DNA of 64,000 nt from Halomonas denitrificans (GCF_003056305.1 NZ_PYVX01000001.1:930001-994000); one strand, 5' to 3'; shown: positions 36,249-45,282, numbered from the stretch's first letter. The notes: a model not told the origin generated them from the sequence alone. Translations and numbers: made by a program.

Positions 36249-36776
36249 ATGCTTTCCCTCCTGCCCTCCCGTCGCCTTGATCGCTCCTTCCTGACCTCGC
36301 TTCGGCGCCCCCTCCTGGGGCTCTGCCTGCTGCTGGCCCTGGGTGCCCACGCCGCGGACGACGTCGCTCCGAACGATCCGGTCCTGACGCTCACCCAGGG
36401 CAGCGACCGCCAGCGCCTCTCGCTGGAAGCGATCGAAGCCACCGACGAGCTGCATCACGTCCAGATGCAGCATCCCGAAGGCCCCGAGGGCCGCTTCTCG
36501 GGCATCTGGCTGAATGCCTTCCTGGCCGCGAACGGGCTGGAGGACGCCCGGCGGGTGCGCTTCATCGCCGATGACGGCTATACCACCTTCCTCACCCTCG
36601 CCCAGCGCCAGGAGAAGGCCTACCTGCTGGCGACCCGGCTCGACGGCGAGCCGATCGGCGTGGACCGGCTCGGCCCGCTGATGCTGGTGGTGCCCGAGGA
36701 TGCCGAGGCCGTGAAGGACGGTTCGGTGCCGATGAACCGCTGGATCTGGGCGCTCGAGGAAATCAGCGCCAGATGA
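36249..36776 (+). CDS. Exported molybdopterin-domain-like protein coupled to a diguanylate cyclase
   Basis: A 175-residue protein with an N-terminal hydrophobic signal (about 18-35, ending AHAAD). The mature part (LEAIEATDELHHVQMQHPEGPEGRFSGIWLNAFLAANGLEDA, quoted in part) resembles the fold of small proteins related to oxidoreductase molybdopterin-binding domains, without a visible cofactor cysteine. Its stop overlaps the start of the membrane diguanylate cyclase gene (ATGA at 36773). Such gene pairs suggest that the exported protein senses a periplasmic signal and acts on the cyclase. The signal is unknown. The 290 bases upstream hold no gene. Confidence 0.65.
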   Translation: MLSLLPSRRLDRSFLTSLRRPLLGLCLLLALGAHAADDVAPNDPVLTLTQGSDRQRLSLEAIEATDELHHVQMQHPEGPEGRFSGIWLNAFLAANGLEDARRVRFIADDGYTTFLTLAQRQEKAYLLATRLDGEPIGVDRLGPLMLVVPEDAEAVKDGSVPMNRWIWALEEISAR

Positions 36777-37972
36777 CGACCGTCCCGGTCAGGGCCCTGC
36801 GCCGTCGCCTGCTGCTGGCCTTCGGGCTGATCGTCGCGATCTGCGCCGCGGCGATCACCTACTACGTCGCCCAGGCCCGGCAGCACGTCGGCGCCGACTA
36901 CACCGCTATGGTTGCCGATGTGGTCCGCGCCCAGGAGGACCCCGAGCGCCTGCTGACGGCCCTGAACCGCCTGGAGGGCGGACACCCGGACTTTCGGCTC
37001 CATCGGGATGAACTCGGCGAGCTGCTGCTGCGCATCCCCCGGCGCATCGAGAACATCCACATCCAGGTGCTGCGCAGCGATCTCCCTGACCGGGACTATG
37101 CGCCCCTGCTGGAGGAGCTGAACCACGTCGAGAGGCGCCTGCAGGCCCTGCTGAGCCAGTTCGTGCAGGTCCAGCGCGACGGCCTCGACGTCGAGGAGAT
37201 CGCGCGGCTGCGCGAGCTGGGCCTCGAGATCGAGGCGGGACTCGCCTGGAGCTACAGCGAGCTCAACCACCTGGTGCAGCAGGCCTCGGCCGACCAGCGC
37301 CGGATCATGGGCTGGCTCACCCTGGCCGTGGTGTGGCTGCTGGTGATGGTGGTGCTCGCCGTCGGCGCGGTGATGCTGATGCTGCTGCGCCTGCAGCGCC
37401 AGCGGGATGCGATGCACCATCAGAGCCATACCGACATGCTGACCGGGCTCTACAACCGACGGCGACTGCAGGAGGTGGCCGAGCGGGAGTTCGCCCGCCG
37501 CCAGCGCCACCCCTCGCCGCTGAGCCTGATGCTCCTCGACCTGGATCACTTCAAGCACGTCAACGACGCCTACGGCCACCCGGTGGGCGACGCGGTCCTC
37601 TCGTCCTTCGCCGAGACCCTCCGCCATCAGGTGCGGCGCCTGGATACCGTGGCGCGCATGGGCGGCGAGGAGTTCGCGGTGCTGCTGCCGAACACCGACG
37701 GCCACGCCGCGCGACAGCTCGCCGAGCGGATCCGGGCGGCCACCCGCGCCATGCCGCTGCCGGAGGAGGCCGGCGACCACCGGCTCACCGTCAGCATCGG
37801 CGTCACCGAGGCCCGGCAGGGCGACGGCTTCGAGCACCTCTACAGCCGCGCCGACCGGCGCCTCTATGACGCCAAGGAGGGAGGCCGGGATCGCGTGGTC
37901 TCAAGCGACGCCCTGACGGAGGTGACGCCAGACGGCACGTGCGCCGCCCGGCTGCGGCGCAACGCGCAATAG
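36773..37972 (+). CDS. Membrane diguanylate cyclase with periplasmic sensor
   Basis: A 399-residue protein. A first transmembrane helix (about 12-32), a helical periplasmic region (about 33-180), and a second helix (about 183-207) lead to a GGDEF domain (about 220-380). The active site GGEEF is intact and preceded five residues earlier by RRLD, the I-site. It should make c-di-GMP in response to a periplasmic signal. It overlaps the preceding exported protein gene by four bases, which points to a two-component signal unit. Confidence 0.92.
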   Translation: MTTVPVRALRRRLLLAFGLIVAICAAAITYYVAQARQHVGADYTAMVADVVRAQEDPERLLTALNRLEGGHPDFRLHRDELGELLLRIPRRIENIHIQVLRSDLPDRDYAPLLEELNHVERRLQALLSQFVQVQRDGLDVEEIARLRELGLEIEAGLAWSYSELNHLVQQASADQRRIMGWLTLAVVWLLVMVVLAVGAVMLMLLRLQRQRDAMHHQSHTDMLTGLYNRRRLQEVAEREFARRQRHPSPLSLMLLDLDHFKHVNDAYGHPVGDAVLSSFAETLRHQVRRLDTVARMGGEEFAVLLPNTDGHAARQLAERIRAATRAMPLPEEAGDHRLTVSIGVTEARQGDGFEHLYSRADRRLYDAKEGGRDRVVSSDALTEVTPDGTCAARLRRNAQ

Positions 37973-38279
37973 GCAAGGCCCCGCGCCCCTCCCCCCTTAC
38001 TTCATCCGATGCCTTGCCTGTAACGCCCGGCGCGACCTCGCGCCATCGCCGCCTCCCCTCCCACACCCGCCCCTCCTCTGCATCGCCGCGGCATCTCGGC
38101 GCCATGACCGCTCACGGCCGTCTTGGCCGACCGGTAGATGCGCCGGCCCTGTGGCCGACCCAGGGTTCTAAAAATCAGTACACGATCCGTCTTTCATTAG
38201 CGCAGGGGGGTTGCCAATACTCGGGTGGCGACGGTGCTGATAAAGCAAAACTACAACTCCATCCGAATAAGGACGCTTC
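37973..38279. other. Non-coding region before the DUF3100 gene
   Basis: No gene or strong repeat is seen. The last 120 bases are less GC-rich (around TTCTAAAAATCAGTACAC) and probably hold the promoter of the DUF3100-led cluster. AAGGAC lies six bases before its ATG. No -35/-10 pair stands out. Confidence 0.4.
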
Positions 38280-39587
38280 ATGCCCCTCTCCAGCCTGCTC
38301 GACTGGCGCCTGCATGCGCTGGTCGTCGTGACCGCCCTACTCTCCGAATTCATCGGCATCCAGCGCCTGCCGCTGGGCCCCGGTACCCTGCTGCTGCTGC
38401 CGCTCTTCTACGCCTTCATCCTCGGCGTGCTGCTCAATCCCAACGTGACGCGCACCGCCGGCCGGTTCATTCCCGCCCGCGTCAGCCACGCCGCCGGGCC
38501 GCTGATCCTGCTGTCGATCATGCCGTTCATCGCCCGCTTCGGTTCGACCATCGGTCCCGCCATCGAGGACCTGATCGACGCCGGTCCCGCGCTGATCCTG
38601 CAGGAGCTGGGTAACCTCGGCACCATGCTGATCGCCATGCCGCTGGCCGTGCTGGTGTTCAAGATGGGCCGCGAGGCGATCGGCGCCACCTACTCCATCG
38701 CCCGCGAGCCCAATATCGCCGTCATCTCCGACAAGTACGGCCTCAAGGGCCCGGAGGGCGTCGGCGTGATGGGCACCTACGTGGTGGGCACCATGTTCGG
38801 CACCCTGTGGTTCGCGCTGATGGCGGGCTACCTCACCTCGCTCGAGCTCTTCGACCCGCGCGCCCTGGCCATGGCCTGCGGCGTGGGCAGCGGCAGCATG
38901 GTCGCCGCCTGCTCGGCGGCCATCGCCGGCACCCTGCCCGAGATGAAGGAGGAGCTGCTGGCCTTCGCCGGCGCCAGCAACCTGATGACCTACGCCACCG
39001 GCCTCTACCTGTCGCTGTTCATCGCCCTGCCGCTGGCCGAGAAGCTCTATGGCCTGCTCTCCGGCAAGCGCCGCGTGCACGCCGTGGGGGCCCAGGTCAC
39101 CGGCGCGCCGAGCGTCGACGACGCCTCGAATGACGCCCCGCAGGAGGAGCGCCCCGAGCGCGACCTGCCGAAGACCGCCCTGGCCATGGCCGCGGCCTGC
39201 GCGGTGGGCTGGGTGGCCAACACCATCAACGGCACCGACCTGCTCACCGCCCTGCCGGGCATGCTGATCCTCTACGCGATGACCATGATCGGCCTCGTCA
39301 TCACGCGCTTCGCGCCCTTCTACCTGCCGGGCGTGGCCTGGGTGTCGCTGGTCAGCATCGTGATGACGCTGCCCTGGTTCCCGGGCAACGCCTGGCTGAC
39401 CGAGCAGCTCGCCGCCGTCAACTTCCTGGCCATCGTGACCCCGGTGCTGGCCTACGCCGGCCTGGCGCTGACGCCCCGCGAGCTCGGCATGTTCCGCCAG
39501 GCGGGCTGGAAGCTCGTGATCATCGCCATGCTGGTCTTTACCGGCACCTTCCTCGCCTCCGCCCTGATCGCCGACCTGCTGCTGTGA
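38280..39587 (+). CDS. DUF3100 family membrane permease
   Basis: A 435-residue integral membrane protein with about ten to eleven hydrophobic segments and a hydrophilic loop (about 262-300). It matches the DUF3100 pattern as I know it (LGPGTLLLLPLFYAFILG, KYGLKGPEGVGVMGTYVVGT, ACGVGSGSMVAACSAA). The family has no proven substrate, but its genes often sit with M20-type amidohydrolases, as here. It is the first gene of a same-direction cluster, with the M20 gene starting nine bases downstream. A permease for an N-acyl amino acid or a related amide is a reasonable guess. Confidence 0.8.
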   Translation: MPLSSLLDWRLHALVVVTALLSEFIGIQRLPLGPGTLLLLPLFYAFILGVLLNPNVTRTAGRFIPARVSHAAGPLILLSIMPFIARFGSTIGPAIEDLIDAGPALILQELGNLGTMLIAMPLAVLVFKMGREAIGATYSIAREPNIAVISDKYGLKGPEGVGVMGTYVVGTMFGTLWFALMAGYLTSLELFDPRALAMACGVGSGSMVAACSAAIAGTLPEMKEELLAFAGASNLMTYATGLYLSLFIALPLAEKLYGLLSGKRRVHAVGAQVTGAPSVDDASNDAPQEERPERDLPKTALAMAAACAVGWVANTINGTDLLTALPGMLILYAMTMIGLVITRFAPFYLPGVAWVSLVSIVMTLPWFPGNAWLTEQLAAVNFLAIVTPVLAYAGLALTPRELGMFRQAGWKLVIIAMLVFTGTFLASALIADLLL

Positions 39588-39595
39588 GCCCGACC

Positions 39596-40768
39596 ATGAC
39601 CGAGACCGCCTACCCCGACGCCGACACCCTGCGTGCCTGGCGCCAGGACTTCCACCGACACCCGGAGACCGCCTTCGAGGAGCACCGCACCAGCCGGCGC
39701 ATCGCCGAGCGCCTCACCGAGGCGGGCCTCGAGATCGTCACTGGCCTGGGGGGCGGCACCGGCATCGTCGCCACCCTGGAGGGGCGGCGCGGGCCAGGGC
39801 CGAGCATCGGCCTGCGCGCCGACATCGACGCCCTCGACGTCACCGAGCTGAACGACGTCGCCCACGCCTCGGGCACCCCCGGCAAGATGCATGCGTGTGG
39901 CCACGACGGCCACACCACCATGCTGCTCGGCGCCGCCTGTCGACTGGCCCGGGATCCCGACTTCGCCGGTCGCGTCCACTTCATCTTCCAGCCCGCGGAG
40001 GAGAGCGAGGGCGGCGGCCGGGTGATGGTCGAAGAGGGGCTCTTCGAGCGCTTCCCCATGGAGGCCGTCTACGGCGTGCACAACTGGCCGGGGCTCGCCA
40101 TCGGCGAGGCGGCGGTGCACGACACCGCGGTGATGGCGGCCTTCGACGTCTTCACCCTCACCCTCACCGGCAACGGCTGTCACGCCGCCATGCCGCACCT
40201 GGGCACCGACACGCTGCTCGCCGCCTGCCAGCTGGTCACCCAGCTGCAGGGGCTGATCAGCCGCGAGACACCGGCCCATCAGACGGCGGTGCTGAGCGTG
40301 ACCCAGTTCCATGCCGGCGACGCCTTCAACGTCATTCCGGAGACGGTCGAGCTACGCGGCACCCTGCGCTGCTTCGACGAGCCGCTGCGCGCGCACCTGC
40401 AGCGCCGCTTCCAGGCGGCCGTCGAGTCGCTGGCCCAGTTCCACGGCCTGAGCGCGGATCTCGACTACCAGCCTCGCTACCCGGCGACCATCAACGTGCC
40501 CGAGCACGCCGAGCGCTGCGCCGCGGCGCTCGAGGCGCTGCCCGGCATCACCCGGGTGCATCGCGACCTGCCGCCGAGCATGGCCTCCGAGGACTTCGCC
40601 TTCATGCTCAACGCCCGTCCCGGCGCCTACATCTGGCTCGGCAACGGCGAGGAGAGCCCCGCGCTGCACAACCCGCACTACGACTTCGACGACCGGCTGA
40701 CGCCGCTCGGGGTCGACTACTGGGTAGCGCTGGTGCGCCAGCTGCTCGGCGAACACCCTACGCGCTGA
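39596..40768 (+). CDS. M20D-family amidohydrolase (N-acyl amino acid/hippurate hydrolase-like)
   Basis: A 390-residue metallo-amidohydrolase. Metal ligands of the M20D type are Cys101 and His103 in MHACGHDGH, Glu135/136 in QPAEESEGGG, His162 in GVHNWPG, and a C-terminal His in LHNPHYDF. The dimerisation domain is about 180-290. Family members cleave N-acyl amino acids, indole-acetyl-amino acids or hippurate. The ATG at 39596 is preferred; a GTG at 39584 overlapping the DUF3100 stop is possible. Its coupling to the DUF3100 permease suggests uptake and hydrolysis of one compound. Confidence 0.9.
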   Translation: MTETAYPDADTLRAWRQDFHRHPETAFEEHRTSRRIAERLTEAGLEIVTGLGGGTGIVATLEGRRGPGPSIGLRADIDALDVTELNDVAHASGTPGKMHACGHDGHTTMLLGAACRLARDPDFAGRVHFIFQPAEESEGGGRVMVEEGLFERFPMEAVYGVHNWPGLAIGEAAVHDTAVMAAFDVFTLTLTGNGCHAAMPHLGTDTLLAACQLVTQLQGLISRETPAHQTAVLSVTQFHAGDAFNVIPETVELRGTLRCFDEPLRAHLQRRFQAAVESLAQFHGLSADLDYQPRYPATINVPEHAERCAAALEALPGITRVHRDLPPSMASEDFAFMLNARPGAYIWLGNGEESPALHNPHYDFDDRLTPLGVDYWVALVRQLLGEHPTR

Positions 40769-40942
40769 TTCCCGCCGCTCCCCGCCGAGCGGCACCGCCA
40801 CCTTCACGCCTGCCTCGCCGGCCTGACGCCCCGCGTCCGGCCCGGTCGGACGCCCCTGCACGTCTGAACGTCGGCGGTCGTGACCCAGCCACCTCTTCCC
40901 CCTGACTTCCCATTCGCTATCGACAACCACAAGGAGCGCCTC

Positions 40943-41872
40943 GTGACCCCCACCGTTACCGTCATCGGCCTCGGCAACATGGGCCGCGGCATGGCCCTGA
41001 CCCTGCACCGCGCGGGCTTCACCGTGCAGGGCAGCGACATCGACGCCGACGCCCGCCGGCGCCTCGCCGACGAGGGCATCACCACCCTGGCGCCGGAGGC
41101 GCTGGGCGAAAGCGATATCTACCTGCTGTCGCTGCCCACCTCCGCCCACGTCGAGCACGTGCTGAAGGCATCGCCGGGCCTGCTCGCCCTCGCGCCGGCC
41201 GGCAGCGTGATCATGGACACCTCGACGAGCGACCCCGGCATGACCCGCCGGCTCGCGGCGGAGGTCGAGGCGAAGGGCCTCGAGTGGCTCGACGCCCCGG
41301 TGAGCGGCGGCCCGGCCGGCGCCATCAGCGGCCAGCTCGGCATGCTGCTGGGCGGCAGCGCCGCCACCGTGGCGCGCCTCGCGCCCGTGCTCGACGCCCT
41401 CTCGGCCAAGGCCACCCACGTCGGCGGCCCCGGCAGCGGCCACGTGGTCAAGCTCGCCAACAACTACCTGTGCGCCGCCCACCTGCTGACCACCGCCGAG
41501 GCCGTGGCCATGGCGAGCCGCGCCGGGGTCGACCCGGAAGCCTGCCTGCAGGGGCTGAACAGCGGCTCCGGGCGCAGCGCCGTCAGCGAGGTCAACTTCC
41601 CGCGCTGGATCCTCTCCGAGAGCTTCGATTCGGGCTTCACCATGGGCCTGATGCGCAAGGACCTGCGCCTGGCCCGACAGACCGCCGGCGAGCTCGAGAT
41701 GCCCGAGGGGCTGCTCACCGCGGTGGTCGACGCCTGGCATGCCGAGGCCGAGACCCTGCCCGACGGCGAGGACTTCAACGCCATCACCCGCTCGCTGCTC
41801 GACGCCGCCCGGCGCTACGCCACCACCGACCGGCCGTCCGCGACCACCCCTCCCGAGGAGTCCTCATCATGA
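40943..41872 (+). CDS. 3-hydroxyisobutyrate dehydrogenase-family NAD(P)-dependent oxidoreductase
   Basis: A 309-residue beta-hydroxyacid dehydrogenase. The dinucleotide motif GLGNMGRGMA is at 9-18, the substrate motif DAPVSGGPAGA at about 118-127, and the catalytic Lys170 in GHVVKLANN. The GTG at 40943 is chosen because AAGGAG lies just upstream; an in-frame start at 40880 adds a leader ahead of the Rossmann fold. Members oxidise 3-hydroxyisobutyrate, tartronate semialdehyde and similar acids. Its stop overlaps the ATG of the aldehyde dehydrogenase gene (ATGA). A hydroxy-acid to semialdehyde to acid route is suggested. Confidence 0.9.
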   Translation: MTPTVTVIGLGNMGRGMALTLHRAGFTVQGSDIDADARRRLADEGITTLAPEALGESDIYLLSLPTSAHVEHVLKASPGLLALAPAGSVIMDTSTSDPGMTRRLAAEVEAKGLEWLDAPVSGGPAGAISGQLGMLLGGSAATVARLAPVLDALSAKATHVGGPGSGHVVKLANNYLCAAHLLTTAEAVAMASRAGVDPEACLQGLNSGSGRSAVSEVNFPRWILSESFDSGFTMGLMRKDLRLARQTAGELEMPEGLLTAVVDAWHAEAETLPDGEDFNAITRSLLDAARRYATTDRPSATTPPEESSS

Positions 41873-43446
41873 GCAATGCCCTGACCCAGCGCGCCCGTGA
41901 CGCCATCGCCCCGCTGCTCGACGCCTACGGCATCGATCCCGCCGCCCCGGCCGCCAACTGGATCGCCGGCCGCCTCGTCGCGGGCGACGGCGAGGCGATC
42001 ACCCTGATCGACCCCGTCACCGGCGTGCCGCTGCTGAGCTACCAGGACGCCGGCCAGGCCCTGGTCGAGCGGGCGATCGAGGCGGCCACCGCCGCCCAGG
42101 AAGAGTGGATGGCGCTCAGCGCCAGCGAGCGCGGCCGCCGCCTGCAGGGCGCGGCCCGCGGCCTCGAGGGTCACGAGGAGGCCCTCGCCCGGCTCGAGAG
42201 CCTGATCGCCGGCAAGCCGGTGGGCGACTGCCGCGGCGAAGTCGCCAAGGTGCGCGAGATGTTCGAGTACTACGCCGGCTGGTGCGACAAGCAGCACGGC
42301 GAGGTGATCGACGTGCCCACCAGCCACCTCAACTACGTGCAGCGCATCCCCTACGGCGTGGTCGGCCAGATCACCCCCTGGAACGCGCCGATGTTCACCT
42401 GCGGCTGGCAGCTCGCCCCGGCGCTCGCCGCCGGCAATGCGGCGGTGCTCAAGCCCTCGGAGCTGACCCCGCTGACCTCGGTGCTGATCGCCATGCTGGT
42501 CGAGCGCGGCGGCCGGCTGCCGGCGGGCCTGATCGGCATCGTCAACGGCCTGGGCCAGACCACCGGCCAGGCGCTGACCGCCCACCCGGACATCGCCAAG
42601 CTGGTGTTCGTCGGCTCGCCCGAGACCGGGCGGCGCATCGCCGAGGCGGGCGCCCAGCGCCTGGTGCCGAGCGTGCTGGAGCTGGGCGGCAAGTCGGCCA
42701 ACATCGTGTTCGACGACGCCGCCCTGGACGACGCCGTCGCCGGCGCCCAGGCCGCGATCTTCGCAGGGGCGGGACAGAGCTGCGTGGCGGGCTCGCGCCT
42801 GCTGCTCCAGGAGAGCCTGCTGCCCGCCTTCACCGAGCGCCTGGCCCGCGCCGCCGAGGCGATCGCCGTGGGCCTGCCCACCGACGACGCCACCCGCATG
42901 GGGCCGCTGCAGAACGCCGCCCAGTACCGGCGGGTCCACGCGCTGATCGACGAGGCGCTCGCCCAGGGCGCCACCCTGCTGACCGGCGGCAAGGCGCCGG
43001 CCGGCCTGCCGGCAGAGACCGCCGAGGGCTACTTCCTGGCGCCGACCATCCTCACCGACGTCACCCCGGAGATGACCATCGCCAACGAGGAGGTGTTCGG
43101 CCCGGTGCTGGTGGTGATGACCTTCCGCGACGAGCAGGAGGCCGTGGCGCTCGCCAACGCCACCCGCTTCGGCCTGGCCGGCGCGGTGTGGAGCCGAGAC
43201 ACCGCCAGGGCGCTGCGCATCGCCCACCGGCTGCGCGCCGGCACCGTCTGGGTCAACAGCTACAAGACCATCAACGTGATGTCGCCCTTCGGCGGGCTCG
43301 GCGAGAGCGGCTATGGTCGCTCCAGCGGTCTCGACGGCCTGCGCGAGTACACCCTGCCGCGCAGCGTCTGGGTGGAGACCGCCGCCCACGCTACTGCCGC
43401 CATGGGCTACGGCGACGGCCAGGCCGCGCCCGGGGGCGCCCGATGA
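41869..43446 (+). CDS. NAD(P)-dependent aldehyde dehydrogenase
   Basis: A 525-residue aldehyde dehydrogenase. The catalytic Cys305 is in GAGQSCVAGSR and the general base Glu271 in LELGGKSANIV; the cofactor segment is ITPWNAPM. It is therefore a hydrolytic ALDH, unlike the CoA-acylating MmsA elsewhere in the window. GAGGAG precedes the ATG, which overlaps the upstream stop. A much longer reading frame from 41284 is an overlap artefact, because it reads the neighbouring dehydrogenase out of frame. The next gene also starts by ATGA overlap. The substrate is unknown. Confidence 0.92.
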   Translation: MSNALTQRARDAIAPLLDAYGIDPAAPAANWIAGRLVAGDGEAITLIDPVTGVPLLSYQDAGQALVERAIEAATAAQEEWMALSASERGRRLQGAARGLEGHEEALARLESLIAGKPVGDCRGEVAKVREMFEYYAGWCDKQHGEVIDVPTSHLNYVQRIPYGVVGQITPWNAPMFTCGWQLAPALAAGNAAVLKPSELTPLTSVLIAMLVERGGRLPAGLIGIVNGLGQTTGQALTAHPDIAKLVFVGSPETGRRIAEAGAQRLVPSVLELGGKSANIVFDDAALDDAVAGAQAAIFAGAGQSCVAGSRLLLQESLLPAFTERLARAAEAIAVGLPTDDATRMGPLQNAAQYRRVHALIDEALAQGATLLTGGKAPAGLPAETAEGYFLAPTILTDVTPEMTIANEEVFGPVLVVMTFRDEQEAVALANATRFGLAGAVWSRDTARALRIAHRLRAGTVWVNSYKTINVMSPFGGLGESGYGRSSGLDGLREYTLPRSVWVETAAHATAAMGYGDGQAAPGGAR

Positions 43447-44324
43447 GCTTCGGCATCGACCATCCGCTGATCGCCGTGCAGGACCTCGCCGCCAGCGCCG
43501 AACAGGCGCGGCGGCTCGGCTTCCGCGTGCAGACGCGCCACCGGCACCCCTGGGGCACCGACAACCACCTGCTGTTCTTCCCGCGCAACTTCATCGAGCT
43601 GATCGGCATCGGCCGCCCCGACCGGCTCGACTATCGGGACGACAACGGCTTCGCCTTCGGCCGGCAGATCGCCGAGCGCCTGGCGCTCGGCGAGGGCATC
43701 GCCATGGTGGCCCTGGAGAGCGAGGAGATGGCCCGCGACCACCAGGCGCTGGTGGCACGGGGGGCCGAGCCGCCTGCGCCGATCGTCTTTCGCCGCCTCG
43801 CCCACCTGCCGGACGGCCGCGACGAGGAGGTGGGTGTCGCCCTGACCATCGTGCACCGCCCCGAGGCCCCGCTGCTGACCCAGTTCCTCTGCCAGCAGCT
43901 GCGCCCCGAGCTCTTTCGCACCGCGCCGACCCGCGAGCCGCACCCCAACACCGCCCAGGAGATCACCTCGCTGTGGTACGTGAGCGCCGAGCCGGCCCGG
44001 GAGATCGACCTGCTGCGCCGCGTGCACGGCGAGCTGGCCGTGCGGCGCTGCGAGGGGGGCTACTGCATCGAGACCGAGAAGGGCAACGCCTACCTGATGA
44101 CGCCGGCGGCCATCGTGGAGCGATTCCCGCTGCTGCGCGGCCTCGCGCCCGGGCCGACCCGCGGCGTGGCGCTGAGCCTCGCCTGCGCCTCGCTGGCGAA
44201 AGCCCAGGCCCACTGGGCCGACCACGGGATCGCCTGGCAGTCGATCTCACCGGAGATCTGCGACATCGCCCCCAGGGTGCTGGGCGGCACCCTGCTGCGC
44301 TTCGAGGAGCACGAGGTGGCGTAG
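43443..44324 (+). CDS. VOC-family glyoxalase-like protein
   Basis: A 293-residue protein with the start HPLIAVQDLAASAEQARRLGF typical of glyoxalase-like (Glyoxalase_3) VOC proteins, followed by NHLLFFPRNFIELIGI. A second VOC-like half runs from about 175 to 285. VOC proteins bind a divalent metal and catalyse isomerisation, epimerisation or ring cleavage; the family here has no defined reaction. It is translationally coupled to the aldehyde dehydrogenase gene and is the last gene of that run before a hairpin at 44324-44348. Confidence 0.82.
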   Translation: MSFGIDHPLIAVQDLAASAEQARRLGFRVQTRHRHPWGTDNHLLFFPRNFIELIGIGRPDRLDYRDDNGFAFGRQIAERLALGEGIAMVALESEEMARDHQALVARGAEPPAPIVFRRLAHLPDGRDEEVGVALTIVHRPEAPLLTQFLCQQLRPELFRTAPTREPHPNTAQEITSLWYVSAEPAREIDLLRRVHGELAVRRCEGGYCIETEKGNAYLMTPAAIVERFPLLRGLAPGPTRGVALSLACASLAKAQAHWADHGIAWQSISPEICDIAPRVLGGTLLRFEEHEVA

Positions 44325-44387
44325 GCGGGGCGAGCGCCGCGCCCCGCCATGGCCCGGCCGCGCGCCCCGTGATAACTTTCGTAACGC

Positions 44388-44440
44388 CTCATATAACGAC
44401 CACGTCTCACGCAACGACCGCATCTCGAATAACAACCACA
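44388..44440 (+). repeat. Degenerate 17-18-base direct repeats before the solute-binding protein gene
   Basis: Three head-to-tail units built on AACGACC (44388-44404, 44405-44422, 44423-44440), with AACAACC in the last. The last unit abuts the ribosome site AAGGAAG of the next gene. They could be repeated regulator half-sites in the promoter and leader region. Confidence 0.55.
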
Positions 44441-44451
44441 AGGAAGCGACC

Positions 44452-45231
44452 ATGTTTCGACCCGCTACCGGCCTCGCGGCCACCCTGGCCTCCCTGCTGA
44501 TCGCCCTGCCCGTCCAGGCCGACGATCCCCTCAAGCTCGCCGTGGACATCCCCTTCGAGCCCTTCGAATATCGCCTGCCCGACGGCACCCTGACCGGCTT
44601 CGAGGTGGAACTGGGCGAGGAGGTGTGCCGGCGCATCGAGCGCGAGTGCGAGTGGGTGGAGCAGAGCTGGGACGGCATCATCCCCGGCCTGATGGCCCGC
44701 AAGTACGACGCCATCATGTCGTCTATGGCGATCACCGAGGCGCGCCGCGACAAGGTGCTGTTCTCCGAGCCCTACTACAGCAACCCCAGCGTCTGGGTGA
44801 CCCAGGAGGGCCGCGAGGTCGACATCGAGGACCGCGACGCCCTGGAGGGCCTGGCCGTGGGCGTGCAGCGCGGCACCATCCGCGACAACTACATCACCGA
44901 TACCTACGGCGATCTCGTCGAGGTGCGCCGCTACACCACCGGCGAGGACCTGGCCCTGGACGTCAAGACGGGCCGCCTCGACGCCGCCTTCATGTACTAC
45001 CCCCTGGCGCTCTCGGCGCTGGACGTCGACGACGAGGGCAGCGGCATCGTCACCAGCTCCCCGCTGATCCGCGAGCCCAAGCGCTACTTCGGGCACGGCG
45101 TGGCCGTCGCCTTCCACCCCCGCGACGAGGCCCTGGCCGAGCAGTTCAACGAGGCGCTGCGCGAGATCAAGCAGGACGGCACCTACGACGAACTGATGCA
45201 CAAGTACGTCGACTACGACATCAAGATCTAG
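44452..45231 (+). CDS. Periplasmic amino-acid-type solute-binding protein
   Basis: A 259-residue family 3 substrate-binding protein. A signal peptide (about 1-24, ending VQADD) precedes a mature domain with FEPFEYRLPDGTLTGFEVELGEEVC, WDGIIPGLMARKYDAIMSSMAIT and KRYFGHGVAVAF, typical of polar amino acid or opine binders. AAGGAAG precedes the ATG. No permease or ATPase gene is adjacent, so it must work with a transporter encoded elsewhere, or serve as a sensor. It converges on the LysR gene. Confidence 0.9.
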   Translation: MFRPATGLAATLASLLIALPVQADDPLKLAVDIPFEPFEYRLPDGTLTGFEVELGEEVCRRIERECEWVEQSWDGIIPGLMARKYDAIMSSMAITEARRDKVLFSEPYYSNPSVWVTQEGREVDIEDRDALEGLAVGVQRGTIRDNYITDTYGDLVEVRRYTTGEDLALDVKTGRLDAAFMYYPLALSALDVDDEGSGIVTSSPLIREPKRYFGHGVAVAFHPRDEALAEQFNEALREIKQDGTYDELMHKYVDYDIKI

Positions 45232-45251
45232 CGCCCGCCCCTTCCTGCGCC

Positions 45252-45282
45252 GCGCGCCCGGCGGCCGAGCCGTCGGGCGCGC
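45252..45282. terminator. Hairpin between convergent genes
   Basis: GCGCGCCCG (45252-45260) and CGGGCGCGC (45274-45282) pair around a 13-base loop, right at the LysR stop codon. It has no U-tract on either side. Confidence 0.45.

Noticed and set aside
41284..41868. A long in-frame N-terminal extension of the aldehyde dehydrogenase
   Set aside because: It overlaps the 3-hydroxyisobutyrate-type dehydrogenase out of frame; the ATG at 41869 has GAGGAG and the normal ALDH start.
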